Below, piece after piece: positions 1 through 11,925 of a stretch of 64,000 nt of DNA. The translations under genes were made by a program, and so were the position numbers. A model generated the notes under the pieces. That model had not been told where the DNA came from. It ran no database searches and saw only the letters and a program-made list of their open reading frames with translations. The stretch lies in the NCBI GenBank assembly GCA_026419785.1, contig JAODTK010003921.1, forward strand, positions 1 to 64,000. The letters are read 5' to 3'. Source of the stretch: Sclerodactyla briareus (Eukaryota; Echinodermata; Holothuroidea; Dendrochirotida; Sclerodactylidae). Position 1 is the stretch's first letter. The number at the start of each line of letters is the position of its first letter.

Positions 1-480
1 GAACGGGATTTTGATGGAAATTAACGAGGCGGCTCTCACAAAACTTAACTGGGACGGACTTTTCAGTGAACTGTATAGAGTCATCGTCGGTTAAAAAAAT
101 TAACACACAGCAACAGCTACTATCGACCGAGTACAACCGAGTACGCCAACGACTGCGGCCAGATCCATTTCGCAATGACGAATATGGTACCGGCGGTTAG
201 TTGATTCTCTCATTAGTGATTTTAGTGTCGGTGGATATCTTTGCAGAAAGCGAAAAAAGTCACTGAACTGATCAACGATAGCGACTGAACAAAATGACGG
301 CAAATCGAAGGAGGATGCAATTGCAGAGGAGAGAAAAAAGATGGGGTTATCGCTTTCACGAGGATGTGAGATACAGAGACACAGTGTATGAGGCCTTGCT
401 CAGAAATCATCTGTTACGTATGACAAACAGTTACTCGGTTAAATCCGATAGGAAACAAAAAAATAAGTTCCATGTGTAAT
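1..480 (+). pseudogene. Alpha-type receptor remnant, copy 1: stalk, TM and one-unit tail
   Basis: This is the first of four alpha remnants. Around 205-275 the DNA reads, with small shifts, as a hydrophobic helix ending in YLCRKRKKSL, the same TM and basic anchor seen at 17,715 and 53,340. Downstream, 294-420 reads in pieces as DGKSKEDAIAE, then KKMGLSL and finally TVYEALLR, a diverged version of the tail unit of the neighbouring gamma receptors. Upstream, 20-90 resembles the Thr/Ser stalk of copy 3. No upstream Ig exon is visible because the window starts here. The frame is broken at several single bases. The role is inferred: a single-pass membrane protein with a short tyrosine-containing tail. 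Confidence 0.5.
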
Positions 481-540
481 TGAAGAGATACCAATTCAAT
501 TAATGGCTTCTAAATAAATCGGAAAGTGATCGGGAATTCA

Positions 541-1966
541 GTGGCGGATTTCAGAGGGGGGGGGGTGGTCCAAGGGGTCCGGACCCCCCCTTTTTGGTTC
601 AGAGATTCCGAAACTAATGTATTCTACCAATAACGTGGATCCAGTGAGTTCTGGGGAAGTCGGACCCACTTCCTTCCCCGCTATTGATGTCAATCGTGGC
701 TGATTGTACCCTATACCTTGATTATTTCGTGACCCTTCCAAGATGAACATGACCGCACTAGTGTTGACCTCTGTGGCACTGTTAGTGATGTCACTGTGTT
801 ACGATATGCAGGGTTCAGCAACCACAGAGAAGGGAGAGCAGACATTTGCTTCTTATGGAATTTTATACCCAGACTAAAATGATGTCTAAAGAAGTTTTAA
901 GACCACGTTATTCGTGTAGGGGGAGGGGCGAGGGTGTTACCACTATTCAGGGGATAAAGTGTAATGCGATACATCATCGTCGCATATAGGACAACTTCCG
1001 TGGAACCTCCGAAATATGGCGCACTCCGCTGTCGCGTTGCCGGCCTTTCTTAACCAGTTAACGAATGTACATCCACCTCATATTGCAAAGGTTCCACGAG
1101 CAAAGATGTGAGTATACAGGATCCATTCATCTGCTTATGGTTTAGCTACGGTATCTTCTTCACCTCAAACCTCACACATAGGCCTCTTATACATCTCAGA
1201 GATCCATGATGGAATTTCTCTCTGAGTTTTCTTTATTGAAAAGGCAGTATATCACCCTGAGAGCTTCCGTGAGAATCGTTGTATAGTAAACATATGCGAA
1301 AAAAAAATTCAAATGAACTGAATGAGGCTTATTGAGTGAGGAGAGTTTATTTCCCCACATCCGTATTGGACCGAATGCACTAGTTTCCCTCAACCAAATT
1401 CTTGATTATGATAGCCGTGCGTGCGCATGCACACGATCGGGAGGCATCCCCTCCCGTCCTGGAGCCTGGGTGGGCGGTACTATATGCGCAAAAATGACCC
1501 ATCTCGATGAACGACCACAGCCAGACGCGCATCTATATCAAAACCTTAATTAGCAACATGTTCCATACCAGAACTGAAAGACTTATTCCGCACTTCGGGC
1601 ACCATGTTAGGTCTACCCAACAACAAAAATTGAAGAGATATTGAATCCAATGAAGTTATATGAAAAATGCCAAGTTCTGATGAGGGTGGATGGGTTCGGA
1701 TATGTTCGATCGGTCACTCAGGTGCGCGGATCCATTTTTTTTTTTTTGGGGGGGGGGGAATGGGAAGACTTCGAGAGAAAATTGGAAAAAAGGGAATGTT
1801 GGGGAAGGGAAAATGACATTCGAAGAGAAGAAAAATTTTTAAAAATGAGTGAATGAAAAAAGGTATTTATGGACGTCATGGGGTAGGGTGAGGTGGTGAA
1901 AAAAATTGTAATTTTTCGCTGGAGCCAAGTTGGACCCCTCCTTTTGGAAAATTGGATCAGCCCGGA
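541..1966. mobile_element. ~1.4-kb DNA-transposon-like insertion with near-matching 7-bp flanks
   Basis: The paralogous copy near 53,776 runs straight from 'gggaattca' into 'accttaagttttg', whereas here those halves are separated by ~1.4 kb. The insert begins (CA)GTGGCGGATTTCAG followed by a poly-G run and a GGTCCGGACC palindrome. It ends near 'ttggatcagcccgg', a degenerate reverse complement of the start. Flanks are gaattca (534-540) and gaactca (1,967-1,973), a plausible target-site duplication with one mismatch. No transposase frame is recognisable, so this looks like a non-autonomous element. The CAGTGGCGG terminus would suit hAT-like non-autonomous elements, but that class is a guess. 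Confidence 0.6.
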
Positions 1967-2880
1967 GAACTCAACCTTAAGTTTTGTACTTGCAGTGTTT
2001 ATGATAGGCCCGGTATCAAGCAGCTAAGCCTATGTCATTTTCAAACATCGGTACGAGGAATGCTCAGATCGCCCCAATATAGAAATTTTGGATTTGAAAA
2101 TCTGGAAAGCCAACATTGCATGTGGCTACAAAAAAGAACAGACATTTTTCACAAGCTTCTTGTAACACGAATTTCGGGAAGCTGTTCTTTTATATGCAGA
2201 TTAGGGCAGACAATTTTAGAACAACTCCGATCGCGGTCATTTTTTGGTATTTTATCGGCGAGCATTCCACAGTGTACGCACCTGATAATTTCCGACATTG
2301 GACCCATCACCTGGCATGTAGTTCTTTTGCATATTATTTTAAAGAAACACTGTGAGAGGCACATGGCCAATATTGACAGGAACTCTCGTATTGGTTAAAT
2401 AAGCTTTGCACGCAGAAACCTTACCACTGAATTGTTGCTGATAAATAATTTTGTGCCGAACATTGATAGCATCAATGACAGTCGTATGCCCATGCCCCGG
2501 TATTTAATCCGTGGTCCAATCCTCAACCATAACAAAAGATAATAGCTACTGTATCCGATATACACTCTGACATCACATGATTTGTTCGTACTAAAACTGT
2601 AATGTCCGGACGTATGGGTCCGAGTACTAATCAATGTTTTATCTGTGCCTACTTGAAAGCGAAATTTAACAACAAAGACAAGCACAGTACGTAAGCCTAG
2701 TCGAACACGCCAGTTAAGTTGACGTTTACTCTTCTCCGCTCCCATTGTTTCTCGCTGGCTCTACTCACCTACTAACTCCAATGAACCCATAATACAATTA
2801 TTGTCATGATCGAGCACCACTAAGTCGGCCATTCAGTAAGAACTTTCACTTCTGCTCCCCTGCAATTGTCTGACCAAATT
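1967..2880. repeat. Intergenic spacer, paralogous to 53,783-54,690
   Basis: This stretch follows the alpha tail and aligns by eye with 53,783-54,690, for example 'ccttaagttttgtacttgcagtg' in both. Indels are frequent. The open frame at 1,952-2,398 is not preserved in the paralog, so no gene is called. The end (2,800-2,870) also matches 18,290-18,345 and 54,640-54,690. Confidence 0.6.
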
Positions 2881-2994
2881 GATGTGCCGCGGTTTTGACT
2901 GCAGCATCGCGGAATAGCGTGAAGGGAATTTTCTTTTCGTCTGTGTTGCTGCCATTGGACCCAACTGTTCATGTACCGCTCAAAATATTTCTCG

Positions 2995-4015
2995 TATTGG
3001 TGGGGGGGGGGCTATCAAATCGTTTGTCCCCACTTTTTCCGGACCGTAATAATAATAGGCACATGCCCTATTTTGATCACTCTAAACTGATTCAATTTCT
3101 TTTTAACCAAATCCAATTCCATGTGCGGACCCAGGTGTAGATCTGTACCCGACTAGCGCCGAAGTCGAAGGATTACCTACGCCATGTTTCAATACCGTGT
3201 TCTCGACTTTTAAATCGAATAGCTACAAGTGCATTATTTTTTAAGTGTTTTCTCGGCGCAATGGCGGTTTTTCTTCCTGGCGTTGTGGCTAAATATGCGA
3301 TGTAACTGCTTTCGACTCATTTTGTTCCCTCGCCATGAGTTCCAGAGCCGTGGAGGCAGACACGGCCCCCCCCCCCCCATTTTTCCGAAGATGAACCAAT
3401 TCGAAGCGAACATTCGTGGAAATTAGGGAAGGAAAAGGCGAGGTGGAAAAAATGGCCGATTTTTTGGAGACTTTTTCTATGAAATGTGCGGGAAACTTGC
3501 AAAAAATGTTTGCGCGCTTCGCACACTCGGATTTCCAATGACTAACTTTGAAAATTCGGGTACAAATTTTCTGCTCCAAATTGGAATTGTTTCCGTACGC
3601 CATGGCGTTTCCCATCGCTTCCCACCAGGAACCGTTCGGTAGACTCTGGATCCCACACAACAAAGCCGAGTAGAAAGGTAATAAAAAAAACATGGTGTGA
3701 ATGTTCGGTAAAACATCTTAATATGCACATGACATTTTTTTTGTCTGGTCTTTTTACTCAAATCCACCTATAAATTGGTGCTATTGAGCCTGGCAATTGC
3801 CGTTTCCTCCGTCGATCTGGAGGGTATGGAAATCTGAAATTTCCGTTTACGGACCTTCGCGCCAACTTATAGGAGGGGAGGGGGGTTTGGGTGTGTTTTT
3901 TTTAAGTTGGGGGGGGGGGGTTCGGGGGGGGGGGGGGGGGGGGGCGCCCCGCTTTGAGGGTCATTTGCATTCGCTGTGTCCCCCACTTTTCAACAACCGG
4001 ATTGACTCCCCTAAG
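2995..4015. mobile_element. Dispersed repeat rich in poly-G, second copy at 63,085-64,000
   Basis: The block beginning 'ggggctatcaaatcgtttg', then a CCCCACTTTTTCCGGACC segment, is repeated in the same orientation at 63,110 onward, with matching text through ~3,870. It contains long G runs (3,002-3,010, 3,909-3,945) and ends near 'tcccccacttttcaacaacc'. The C-rich ACTTTT ends recur as inverted versions at 63,092-63,120, suggesting a fold-back or MITE-like element. No coding function is evident. Confidence 0.55.
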
Positions 4016-4590
4016 CCATGAGCAATAGACACCCCTAACATTTCGGGAAAGTAAGGGATTAAGGCAGAAGGAATTATTTGCAAGTTAATGACCAAAGAAA
4101 GGGACGTGTTACTTGAATTCAACCTGACAGCATCAATCCGTTGTGTGTGTCTAAGTTAATTTTCCTGACTGCTTGGAGGAAAAATTTCAGATTGATGTGA
4201 TCTTGAAGTCCCTTTTGTGTTACAAAATAGGATATTTAGCAGTAATCACTACGCATAGTTAAGTTGCATTCTTGTTTTTTCGGTCAGAAAGGCACTCCCG
4301 TTGGCTTCGGTAGTTACAATCCTTGTGTTGTGGGAGTCGGCAGCATCTGTGAATACCTGGTAATATTAGCCGTTGGGATTTGGCTTCGCTGATGGATATA
4401 GTGGCCGCCTGGCCCGGTGTTCCTGTTGTAGTCTTTTGTTATATCCGTACAATACTGCACATCCCACTCAAGTTGCCAAATGGGTTATCTAATATCGTTC
4501 ACTCGGTGTAATGCGCTCCATTCATCCATTTTCTCGGATGTTATTAGTGATGAATATGGGATTAATCTGTAAAATTGTGGGCTGGTAGGA
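4016..4590. other. Intergenic, nothing recognised
   Basis: About 570 bases with no convincing frame, RNA gene or repeat. No counterpart was found in the other blocks. Confidence 0.4.
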
Positions 4591-5745
4591 TTTGTAGTTT
4601 TCGTCCGGGAGTTTCGAAAGATTGTTCAGACACTGTTCGGCAACGTCGACCAGCCGTTTGCCCTCATGACCTTTACACAATATCATTATCATTCTTTTAA
4701 CTGCAATCGTGAGGAAGCTTAGCCTAAAGCATCGCAGTAGCAGCCAATAGGAATGCAAGTTCACCAGCTACAGCTGATCCTTGTCTCTATGCATTGGAGA
4801 CTAGGCTTCATCGCCAGTGGGTGTGCAGGTCACGGAACCTATAAGAACACAACATTTTTCTACTTTCATACATGTATATAGGTGTTAATGGAGGGGGAGG
4901 GAAAATATGTCAATTCGCTCCTATATCTCGGACAACATGGGTCTTCGAAAGATAAATAATTGTGCTGCCTGTTATCTTGTAATAGGGCGTGTATTTTAGG
5001 CGCACCTCCACCTTGTGCAAGACATTTTGTTTGACAATCAAGTACACTCGACCTGTTCTCTGTGGTAGAAAATGTCGAGAGGCAACGAACCACGCCTTTA
5101 CCCGTAGTGCTGAGATCAGCGGCGTGACCCCATAAGGGTTGCATATCTCCAATGAAATGTTTCGCTAAGCCCGCACTTTTGGATAATTTTTTTATTTTTT
5201 TTTATTTTTTAATGGGAGAAGGACTCTAACGTAACCCCTGGGAACGAATTGAGTATCTGTCCAAGGAATCCTAGCTGAAAATTCTTCAATCTTATGTGAG
5301 TCAGGGAGGACATAGAAAAATCCACAGGAAAGGAATTAGGGCTAACTAGAAGTCTCTGTGCGCCCGGGCCACTACAGCTATCTGTAACCCTCTTCGACCC
5401 CTCGTTTGAGTTGAAGAATTGGTAAAAAATGCCGAAAAATGCTTTCAGCTTCAGCACTCAGCAGATCTCCCACTTCAAGTACACGAGACAGCTATGAAAC
5501 ATATGATATCCAGGCGTGTGCCATAGTTAAGTTTGCATACTGTATGGTACTGTCGAAGCTGGATATCCAGGAAAATAAAATTCATCCTGTGCCTTCAGTA
5601 TCGACATTACTCGGGTTAATGTTTTACAAGCACAACGAAATAGGGTGCAGTTTCACGCCGTGTTTTGTTAGTGTATTTTCCAAGCTTTCGCGTCGGGTAT
5701 ACTCACAGGTCATCTTCTGAGCGCTGGCTTATTGCACTATCTAAG
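4590..5745. repeat. Spacer module present three times
   Basis: 'gtttcgaaagattgt...' at 4,609 recurs at 19,545 and 55,850, followed in all three by 'catgacctttac.caat', the TTGTGCTTGCC-like segment and the 'gcggcgtga.cc' segment. The second half (5,215-5,720) matches 20,120-20,650 and 58,050-58,540. No frame is shared by all three copies, so it is treated as spacer DNA carried along with the segmental duplication. Confidence 0.65.
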
Positions 5746-5759
5746 ATCCTCATCATAGT

Positions 5760-6420
5760 TCGTTGAGAAGTTTGAGGTTGGCTTTGAAATCATATAGGAC
5801 ATCTTGGTCCTTCCAGAATTGTCAAGCTCCTTCAAATTACTTGACGGGTGGTAGAGGAAAGAAACAACCTGTCAGATGTTCCAATATGTGTGTAATATAC
5901 CTATGGTTATATGGGTGATTAGGAACAGTGTTTTACTATGACCGTGGTTCTAGAGTTATGAACATGCATAAGCGGAGTTAGTGAGTATCAAATTCCTGAA
6001 AGTAGCTGGTAGACTTCAATAATATCCCTCCCAGTCGCCGTTAAGTTAAGTAGGTAATTTCAAAGCTGCAGTCGTTCTTCGTAACTTTCGTCTTCCATGT
6101 CAGAATCAGCGTGTTGTGGTCCTGTAATTCTCAATATCATAACGAGTTTTAAGTAATTTCGAAACATATATATGCGTTGTGCATATACAACGATAGTCTG
6201 GCAATGAGCAATGACCGAACAAGATGTTATTTTCATCCAGTAGAGGAATGGTAGCGGATGCCCTTTTGTTTTTTAAATATTGTTCTCCAAAACCATAAAT
6301 CCCGGTAATAAGCACACCAAGTAGTAGGCCATAGGTATTGTGTGGTGTTTCCGTAGGGGAAGTCAAATTACCGTATATACCAGTTCGCCCAGGTCGGTCA
6401 CATTGTATTCAGTTTACACA
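5760..6420 (-). mobile_element. Decayed non-LTR retrotransposon: C-terminal RT region (CR1-like)
   Basis: On the minus strand 6,106-6,366 reads LGVLITGIYGFGEQ, KNKRASAT, then KTRYDIENYRTTTR. This is the family pattern LGV..KF..H..K..NKA..T followed by IE.IQRRATK that closes the RT (thumb/connection) of CR1-like elements. Further along (~5,850-5,770) the line continues with a phrase like FWKDQDVLYDF, a typical C-terminal end. Paralogs lie at 20,680-21,250 and 58,560-58,715. The catalytic core and endonuclease are absent and the frame is broken, so it is inactive. Confidence 0.7.
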
Positions 6421-6719
6421 CAATGTCCGCGAAACTCGATCACCAGGAATAAAAGTATACCACTGATAGTTATATGGCTAGCGCTAATGTGGAACGGGAG
6501 ATTCAGAAACCGGGCTTCCGCTTAGCTTCGCAAGAACACGGCCGGTTCCCCAATAGTTCTCACATTACCTATGTCAATAAAATCATCACATCCTCGATTT
6601 GGTCGCAGAGGACCGGCAATACGATAAGTTCCTTGTTACAAGTGAAAATGAAGAAGCTTGTGCAAGTAGACCCTGATGAAATGTGAAAGACAAGCACACA
6701 TATAGAAAGAGTAGAAATG
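6421..6719. repeat. Spacer shared with 21,330-21,600 and 44,790-44,880
   Basis: Segments such as 'aacacggccggttcccca' and 'gtgaaaatgaa' recur at 21,450-21,590. The end ('acaagcacacatat', 'tttatatgactgt') recurs at 44,840-44,890. No gene is seen. Confidence 0.5.
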
Positions 6720-7130
6720 GATTGTTTATATGACTGTTAGTGTGTTTGTGTTTTTTAGGCATGCTGTCAATGCGGACATTCCTGAATTACGAAAGATATC
6801 GCGTGTATCCATATACGAGCATCGACTTTCAATACATGACACGGAAGAGACTGTCACTAGGAATGAATTTCCGCCTGTGAAATTTAATAAACTGGATGGA
6901 GTTCGCCCATAAGCCGTGCATATGGAACCGCAATCCCCCTGGACAGTTATATCTGTCGACTGTTGTTTTTGAAGGGCTGCGGTTTTTGCACGGGCAGGCA
7001 CTCCTACTTTCACGCTGATCAGTCAGGAAGCACTAACGCATTGGCAGATATAATGGAACTAGCGAACCAACGGGCTGTAGCTCCAACCGCACAAATGTAA
7101 CAAATAGCCTTGTTTTTGCAGAGAGCATCA
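6720..7130 (+). repeat. Conserved beta-3' segment, copy 1
   Basis: A pyrimidine-rich run ending in AG ('tttttaggcatgc') precedes a segment with text like 'ccatatacgagcatcgac' and 'gaactggatgg'. It recurs at 44,880-45,250 and 59,830-60,170 and weakly at 23,270-23,400. In the other blocks it lies immediately 3' of a beta unit, so here it marks a beta unit whose 5' part is missing. The tract followed by AG could be a splice acceptor, but no frame is common to all copies and neither strand can be preferred. Confidence 0.4.
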
Positions 7131-9040
7131 TGAGGTAAAGGCCGATTAGCAATATCTAATAATTTTCACAGATTTCACAGTTGGAGGTACGACTAGTTGC
7201 AAAATTTCCACCGAATGGTCATTAGGCTTCCCTAATTCATCGACTCAGGCCCTAGGTCCCTCCACGGGCGTTGGTCTGAATCCCTGGGCCCCTGAAAGTA
7301 GGCTATAGACCAACATTATGACTGAACATCAGCATGGTGCAACAAATTTCGAAGGCGATATTTAAATATAATGGCCCCATGGACCAAACGGGGCCCTGGG
7401 CCGCAAATTCCGGAACACCCCCAATGGCCTCTACCCAGGGACCAATACATGTAACTTGAAGAAAATCAATGGACGCTTGTGGGAGGAGATGCATTCCAGA
7501 CATTGTCGAAATTTGATGAAATCAACAAAAACTCCACTGTGTTTGTGAATCTGTGAAGTGAAGATATCTCCCTATTAACCCGTTACCCCCACACCGCGCC
7601 ATGACATCTGGCAATAGCACAAAATGCCGGGTTGGCCACCCCTTCGTCATTCCTCATTTTTTCAGGCGGAGCGTCCTAGAATTGGGGACGAATGTCCACG
7701 AATCCGACAGAGGACGACGCCCGTGATGGCCCGTAAAGTGGGACGGTATGGCCTGTGATTGTCCATAGGAATTCATACTTCACAGATCCACAAACCAGTG
7801 AGTTTTTGTTGAATCTATTTCAGATATTCACTACCCCTATTTGGGCCCTGCCAGACTAGCACACCTGGTCCACTGGTGGTGGGTCCTTTGCGTCCAGGTG
7901 GTTAGTAGATGGTGGTGGGCGTAGGACAGCTCTCGTGAAGGCTCCTTCAGCCGAGACCGGTCCGGTGAGGGTAGCGTGAGACGAAGGTAGTCCGGCGTTG
8001 TCCATGCCGCGTTTCGCATATCTCCTGCCTCGGTATTCCACCCATCCATGAACCATCTCGAGACGTAGCATGTACGCGTCGTCGTGTGCCTCAAGGAGGC
8101 CCTCCCGCGGTGCGCCACCGTAGTTTTATTAGGTTTTTAAATCCAGCGAGACAAGTGTCCTAGAAGCATGTGAATGGTTGTTGGGGCAGCACGAGGCTGG
8201 TCATGATGTCGAACTGAACTAGTTCATTCCAGTACCAACGGAAACAGCCAGCCCGTACCGAGGGCATCATCTTTCATCTTGTCTCCGACAGAGCGTGTCG
8301 CTGTTGGTAGAAATATTGCCCAGCGGTGTGAAAGACGTTGACTGGATCTAGCTAGGAGGTAGGGTCCGGCAACAGCGAATTCCATCCATGTCTTTAAGCG
8401 ATGTAACAGTTTCCGTTTGTGAGGTCTTCCAGGCAGCCCGGCAGCGAGCCGACAACCGCCGCGACCAGCACATCGCCTTTGTGCCATTAAGAGTCGCCGG
8501 TGTATGGGCTCGTACAGTGACTCCGCTGAAAAGTAATGGAACGAGGACGTCGCGTGAGCAACCAAGACGGTGGTAAGCGTTTCAAGGGCGCTGCTGTGAT
8601 ATTTCCTTTGTAAAAGACGGATGATGTTCGAGGAGGCCGACAGAGAAGCCGTCCTCGAAGCCACAATGATTTCCGGATGCTGATCTGTAATTTTAAATCA
8701 CTGGAAGCCGTCTACCGTCGTCGAATAAGTGACCGGACGAAGCGACGTCCGTCTACTTGACGCTTCCCGAGATCACACCCGCTCCTGCGGCCCCAACCTC
8801 TCTATACTCATACCGCAATACGAGAGTCTCTGTGGCGTATGTTGAGTCACGCCTCGACGACGCTACGAGTTGCGCCGGACCGGTCGTGAAATGCCGCTCT
8901 CCCGGTCGCGACCACGACATCTTCCACGCAGAAAGATTGAGGCTTGGTTGTCCATGACAGCGATCTGACCGATTCCTGAGACAACCGAATGGGCGATTAT
9001 GAAGTCTCAATGGTAGGGATAGGTCCCAAAACGACGAAGA
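7131..9040. repeat. Long spacer, first part; paralogous to 45,270-46,990
   Basis: The block is collinear with 45,270-46,990: 'ccaacattatg' at 7,310 and 45,455, 'ggtggtgggtcc' at 7,875 and 45,830, 'ggtgtgaaagacgttgactggat' at 8,325 and 46,260. Minus-strand frames of 93-146 residues exist here (7,837-8,118 and 8,224-8,664). Only fragments such as ETLTTVLVAH or SSQRLSHRW are preserved in the paralog, and they shift frame. I do not recognise the encoded text; it may be part of an unidentified transposon. Confidence 0.5.
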
Positions 9041-9049
9041 AGAATCGGG

Positions 9050-9285
9050 GACCCACGGTCGAGACGATCAGCTGTGAGCCAGAGAGCCAAACCACGGCTC
9101 TTTTGAGCCACGGTTCTGGAGAGCAGGGGGAGCCGACCCGCGCTCGGGAGATCCGCCACTGGCCATGAGAGCCGACTTCAATGCTCTGGAGAGCCCCCCG
9201 GCTCGCGGAGAGGACCCAACACACGGCCCTGTGGAGCCGGGAGAGCCGACCTACTGCTCTGAAGAGCCGACCTGGCTTATTTTGT
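9050..9285. repeat. GC-rich minisatellite with 'gagccga' / 'ggctct' units
   Basis: Imperfect units of about 20-25 bases, roughly 'gagccgaccacggctctgga', repeat head to tail; each carries GAGCC and GGCTC half-sites and can fold on itself. A paralogous tract lies at 46,995-47,280. It is much more GC-rich than its surroundings. Confidence 0.7.
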
Positions 9286-9479
9286 CTGATTTTGGGTCGA
9301 AGAACCCGATATAAAATTCTGGAAAATGAGTGGGGGGGGGGGGTGTGGATGGAGACTCTGCGTGTTGGGCTTCCTGTGCTCCGTTCTCATTGCACCTCAG
9401 CGAATCCTGGCCCTTTGGAAAGGTTTATTTTGGTTATCCTGTCATGCTTCATGATAATTGTTTGTGCGGCTGCTAAATG

Positions 9480-11060
9480 TGCCAACATTACGCAAAATTA
9501 GTTTGGCAATGTGATTTCTCACTTAGTGTCCTCGGAAGTCTTGGTGTGCTTTTTGTGTATTGCCCGCAAACGAGGTGCAGATCGACCCCATTGCACGATG
9601 AAAGTAATGCGAATGAAAAAAAAGAAGAGAAAGGAGGGAAGATTAAGCCTGCTAAATTTCTGTCTTAAGCAGTGGAGATTGAAGACTAAGGGAACACACT
9701 TTTGAGGAAGATGAATTCCAGCAGGCGATGTGCGAGTGGAAAAAAGTGCGATTTCGCATAGGTTTTGGTGCTATTGGCGAACAGCCGCAAACCGGGAAAG
9801 AGATGCAGAAGTGGAACGAGTATCAGCGATAACTTCGGGCAGGGGGGGGGGGGGGGGGGGGGCAACAATCGCTTCCCGTTCATTTCTGATGGAGCACTAA
9901 CCATGAATGTAACACTAAAGTGACGGTGAGTGGGGAATACACACCTACTGTGGGGAAGAGGCTGAAAAAGTACAGTTCAGATGTCGCCTTGATGAGGCGA
10001 AAATTTGGATTTTGTGAAACAGAATTAAGACACTGATGAGAGGTAAAGTATTTCTAGCACCAAATAGGAAACCCAACTTCCATCTGGAATTCGTTGGGAT
10101 TAGACTTGATTAAGGTTCCAAGACAGTGGTGATTTCCATACAAGAATATTGAGTGGAGCAGGCTGTGGGAGGGCTTGATCAGCAATATAAGGAACTCTGT
10201 GTAGGAATCGCGCCGTCTAGGAATAAGCGGTTCTGGGTTTTAGTTTCATTGAAAGAAGCATATCAGAGTACCCCACACCAAATCACAATTCTAAGTAATT
10301 GATCAACTGACTGGCAACAAAGCAGCGATGATGAACAACTCATTCGTTTCTGGGGTCGATGAAAGCAGAGTGAATGAGGAATGGTGGAGTCATCAGCGAA
10401 TGATGGATACATATGTGGTAGATCGCAAAGGTCATTATTGAGATTAGAGAGAGAGTGGGAGAAAAACGCAGAGTAACATCTCATAGGGAAAAGTTTCCGA
10501 AAGGCCCGTCGAAAACCAGGATTTGAAGCTATTCCCGCCATACGTTGTCTAAAGGCTAATGGCATTCCCAGTATGACGGAAACCATACTGGCGGTCAATT
10601 GAACTATATGTATACATTAGCCTACGTGTATAATCTTGTAGATTTTGCCAAAGGCAAGCAAAAGTCAGGGAAGGGTCTTGCGTAGTCTCGTACCGACGAA
10701 CACGTGGACATATTCCACGAGGTGCCCAATAACGCCTTAAGAAAATACAAGTTGACGGTAAAAACAGTCGGGTCACAAGATCACGTCCGATTAGATCATG
10801 AGCAACCGAACAAATCCTCAGCTTTCCACAGGGCAGGATTCTGATACTTGCATGCAAAAAAAAACTATGCACTGAAGACACAGTATGGAAGAAAAAAAAT
10901 CCTTGCCATTGTGTAGCCATGAGGATTCGTCCAGTCAGCCAGTTATTGTTGGGTATATCATCCCCGTCACCCGGACTGCCTGTACTTGTAACGTGTAATC
11001 GCTTCAAAGTACTAGCTGAGAGAGCTATAACAGTCATAGGCTACAGTTTAATACTGATGC
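9480..11060 (-). mobile_element. Decayed non-LTR retrotransposon, RT with FADDST motif
   Basis: On the minus strand 10,400-10,381 encodes FADDSTI, the RT motif C box (F/Y-A-D-D), preceded by NNDLCDLPHMYPS as expected for the 'IND L' region. RQYGFRHTGNA sits upstream at ~10,560, matching the QYGFR box before motif A, but too close to motif C, which implies an internal deletion. Downstream, ~10,110-10,020 reads like KLGFLFGARN, the usual 'KLGFLFR.R' C-terminal region. Related copies are at 25,560-26,400 and 47,450-48,900. Frameshifts and the deletion make it inactive. Confidence 0.72.
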
Positions 11061-11925
11061 TTGGTTTTGAGCAGGCTTCAGTTTCACCGAATAACAAGCG
11101 CACAGTCTGATAGCTGCGGAAAGCAAAATTCCTGTGGCAAATACACTGCATGTTCTTCACCAATGTACCCTTGTATTGTTTTTTCCACATTTAATTGACC
11201 TCCACTGACCTCATAACCTGAAATGGCTTGGAACATGCCCAACACATGCTAAATATTCTTCAGTGCCCAGCACACGTCACTCAACTAAATATTCCTAGTC
11301 TAATATATTAGCTACATAACCCAAGCCGAACCCACATGTGAAACAACTCCCTTTCTGGTCACCAGCCAACAATTTAGGCGAGATGTGTGAGGGACAAATC
11401 ATTCCCTCCTGGACAATAGTTCTTCGTTCAAATAGGTGCAGAACTGGGACTTTCTGACCAGATGAGCTAAACAATGCTCTGCAGAGGGATGGAATAATGT
11501 AAACAAAACCTCTGTCACGAGATTGCAATGGAAGTGGAAATTGGGGGTAATTAATTGGATTTAATTAAAATCTAATCACACTATGCAACATAAAATGTAA
11601 TCAGCCTAGCCAGTGGCAGCTTCATACCACAAGTTCAACCTGGATTGCATGTACGATTCAGAATTACAAATGAAGACTTATTGGGGGTAAATAATGGTAA
11701 TTTATTAAATTTCATCACACTATGCCAACCAAACAAATGAAACTCAGCCTAGCCAGTGGCATGTGACATCCACCCACCAAGTTTCAACCTGCGCGCAATA
11801 ACGCTGTTCAGACGTTAGGAATGAAGTGACGAACAGAACGGACGAACGAACGAACTAACGGATGGAAACTACGAACGAAACGAACGGACGGAGAGATGAT
11901 GACTTGTAGAGCTGTCCCCGCAGCT
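11061..11925. repeat. Repeat with 'acgaacgaacgaac' end, paralogous to 48,990-49,690
   Basis: The unit contains a tandemly echoed phrase ('taatt.gattt.att.aattt.atcacactatg' at 11,550 and 11,695, then 'cagcctagccagtggca'). It ends in 'gacgaacgaacgaactaacgg' at 11,845. Such ends are common on invertebrate interspersed repeats. The same phrase is at 49,590-49,640. No gene is seen. Confidence 0.5.

Noticed and set aside
1952..2398. 148-codon plus frame
   Set aside because: The paralog at 53,770-54,200 does not keep the frame, and no domain or signal is visible.
8224..8664. 146-codon minus frame in GC-rich spacer
   Set aside because: The paralog at 46,200-46,650 is frameshifted and matches only in fragments; no domain recognised.
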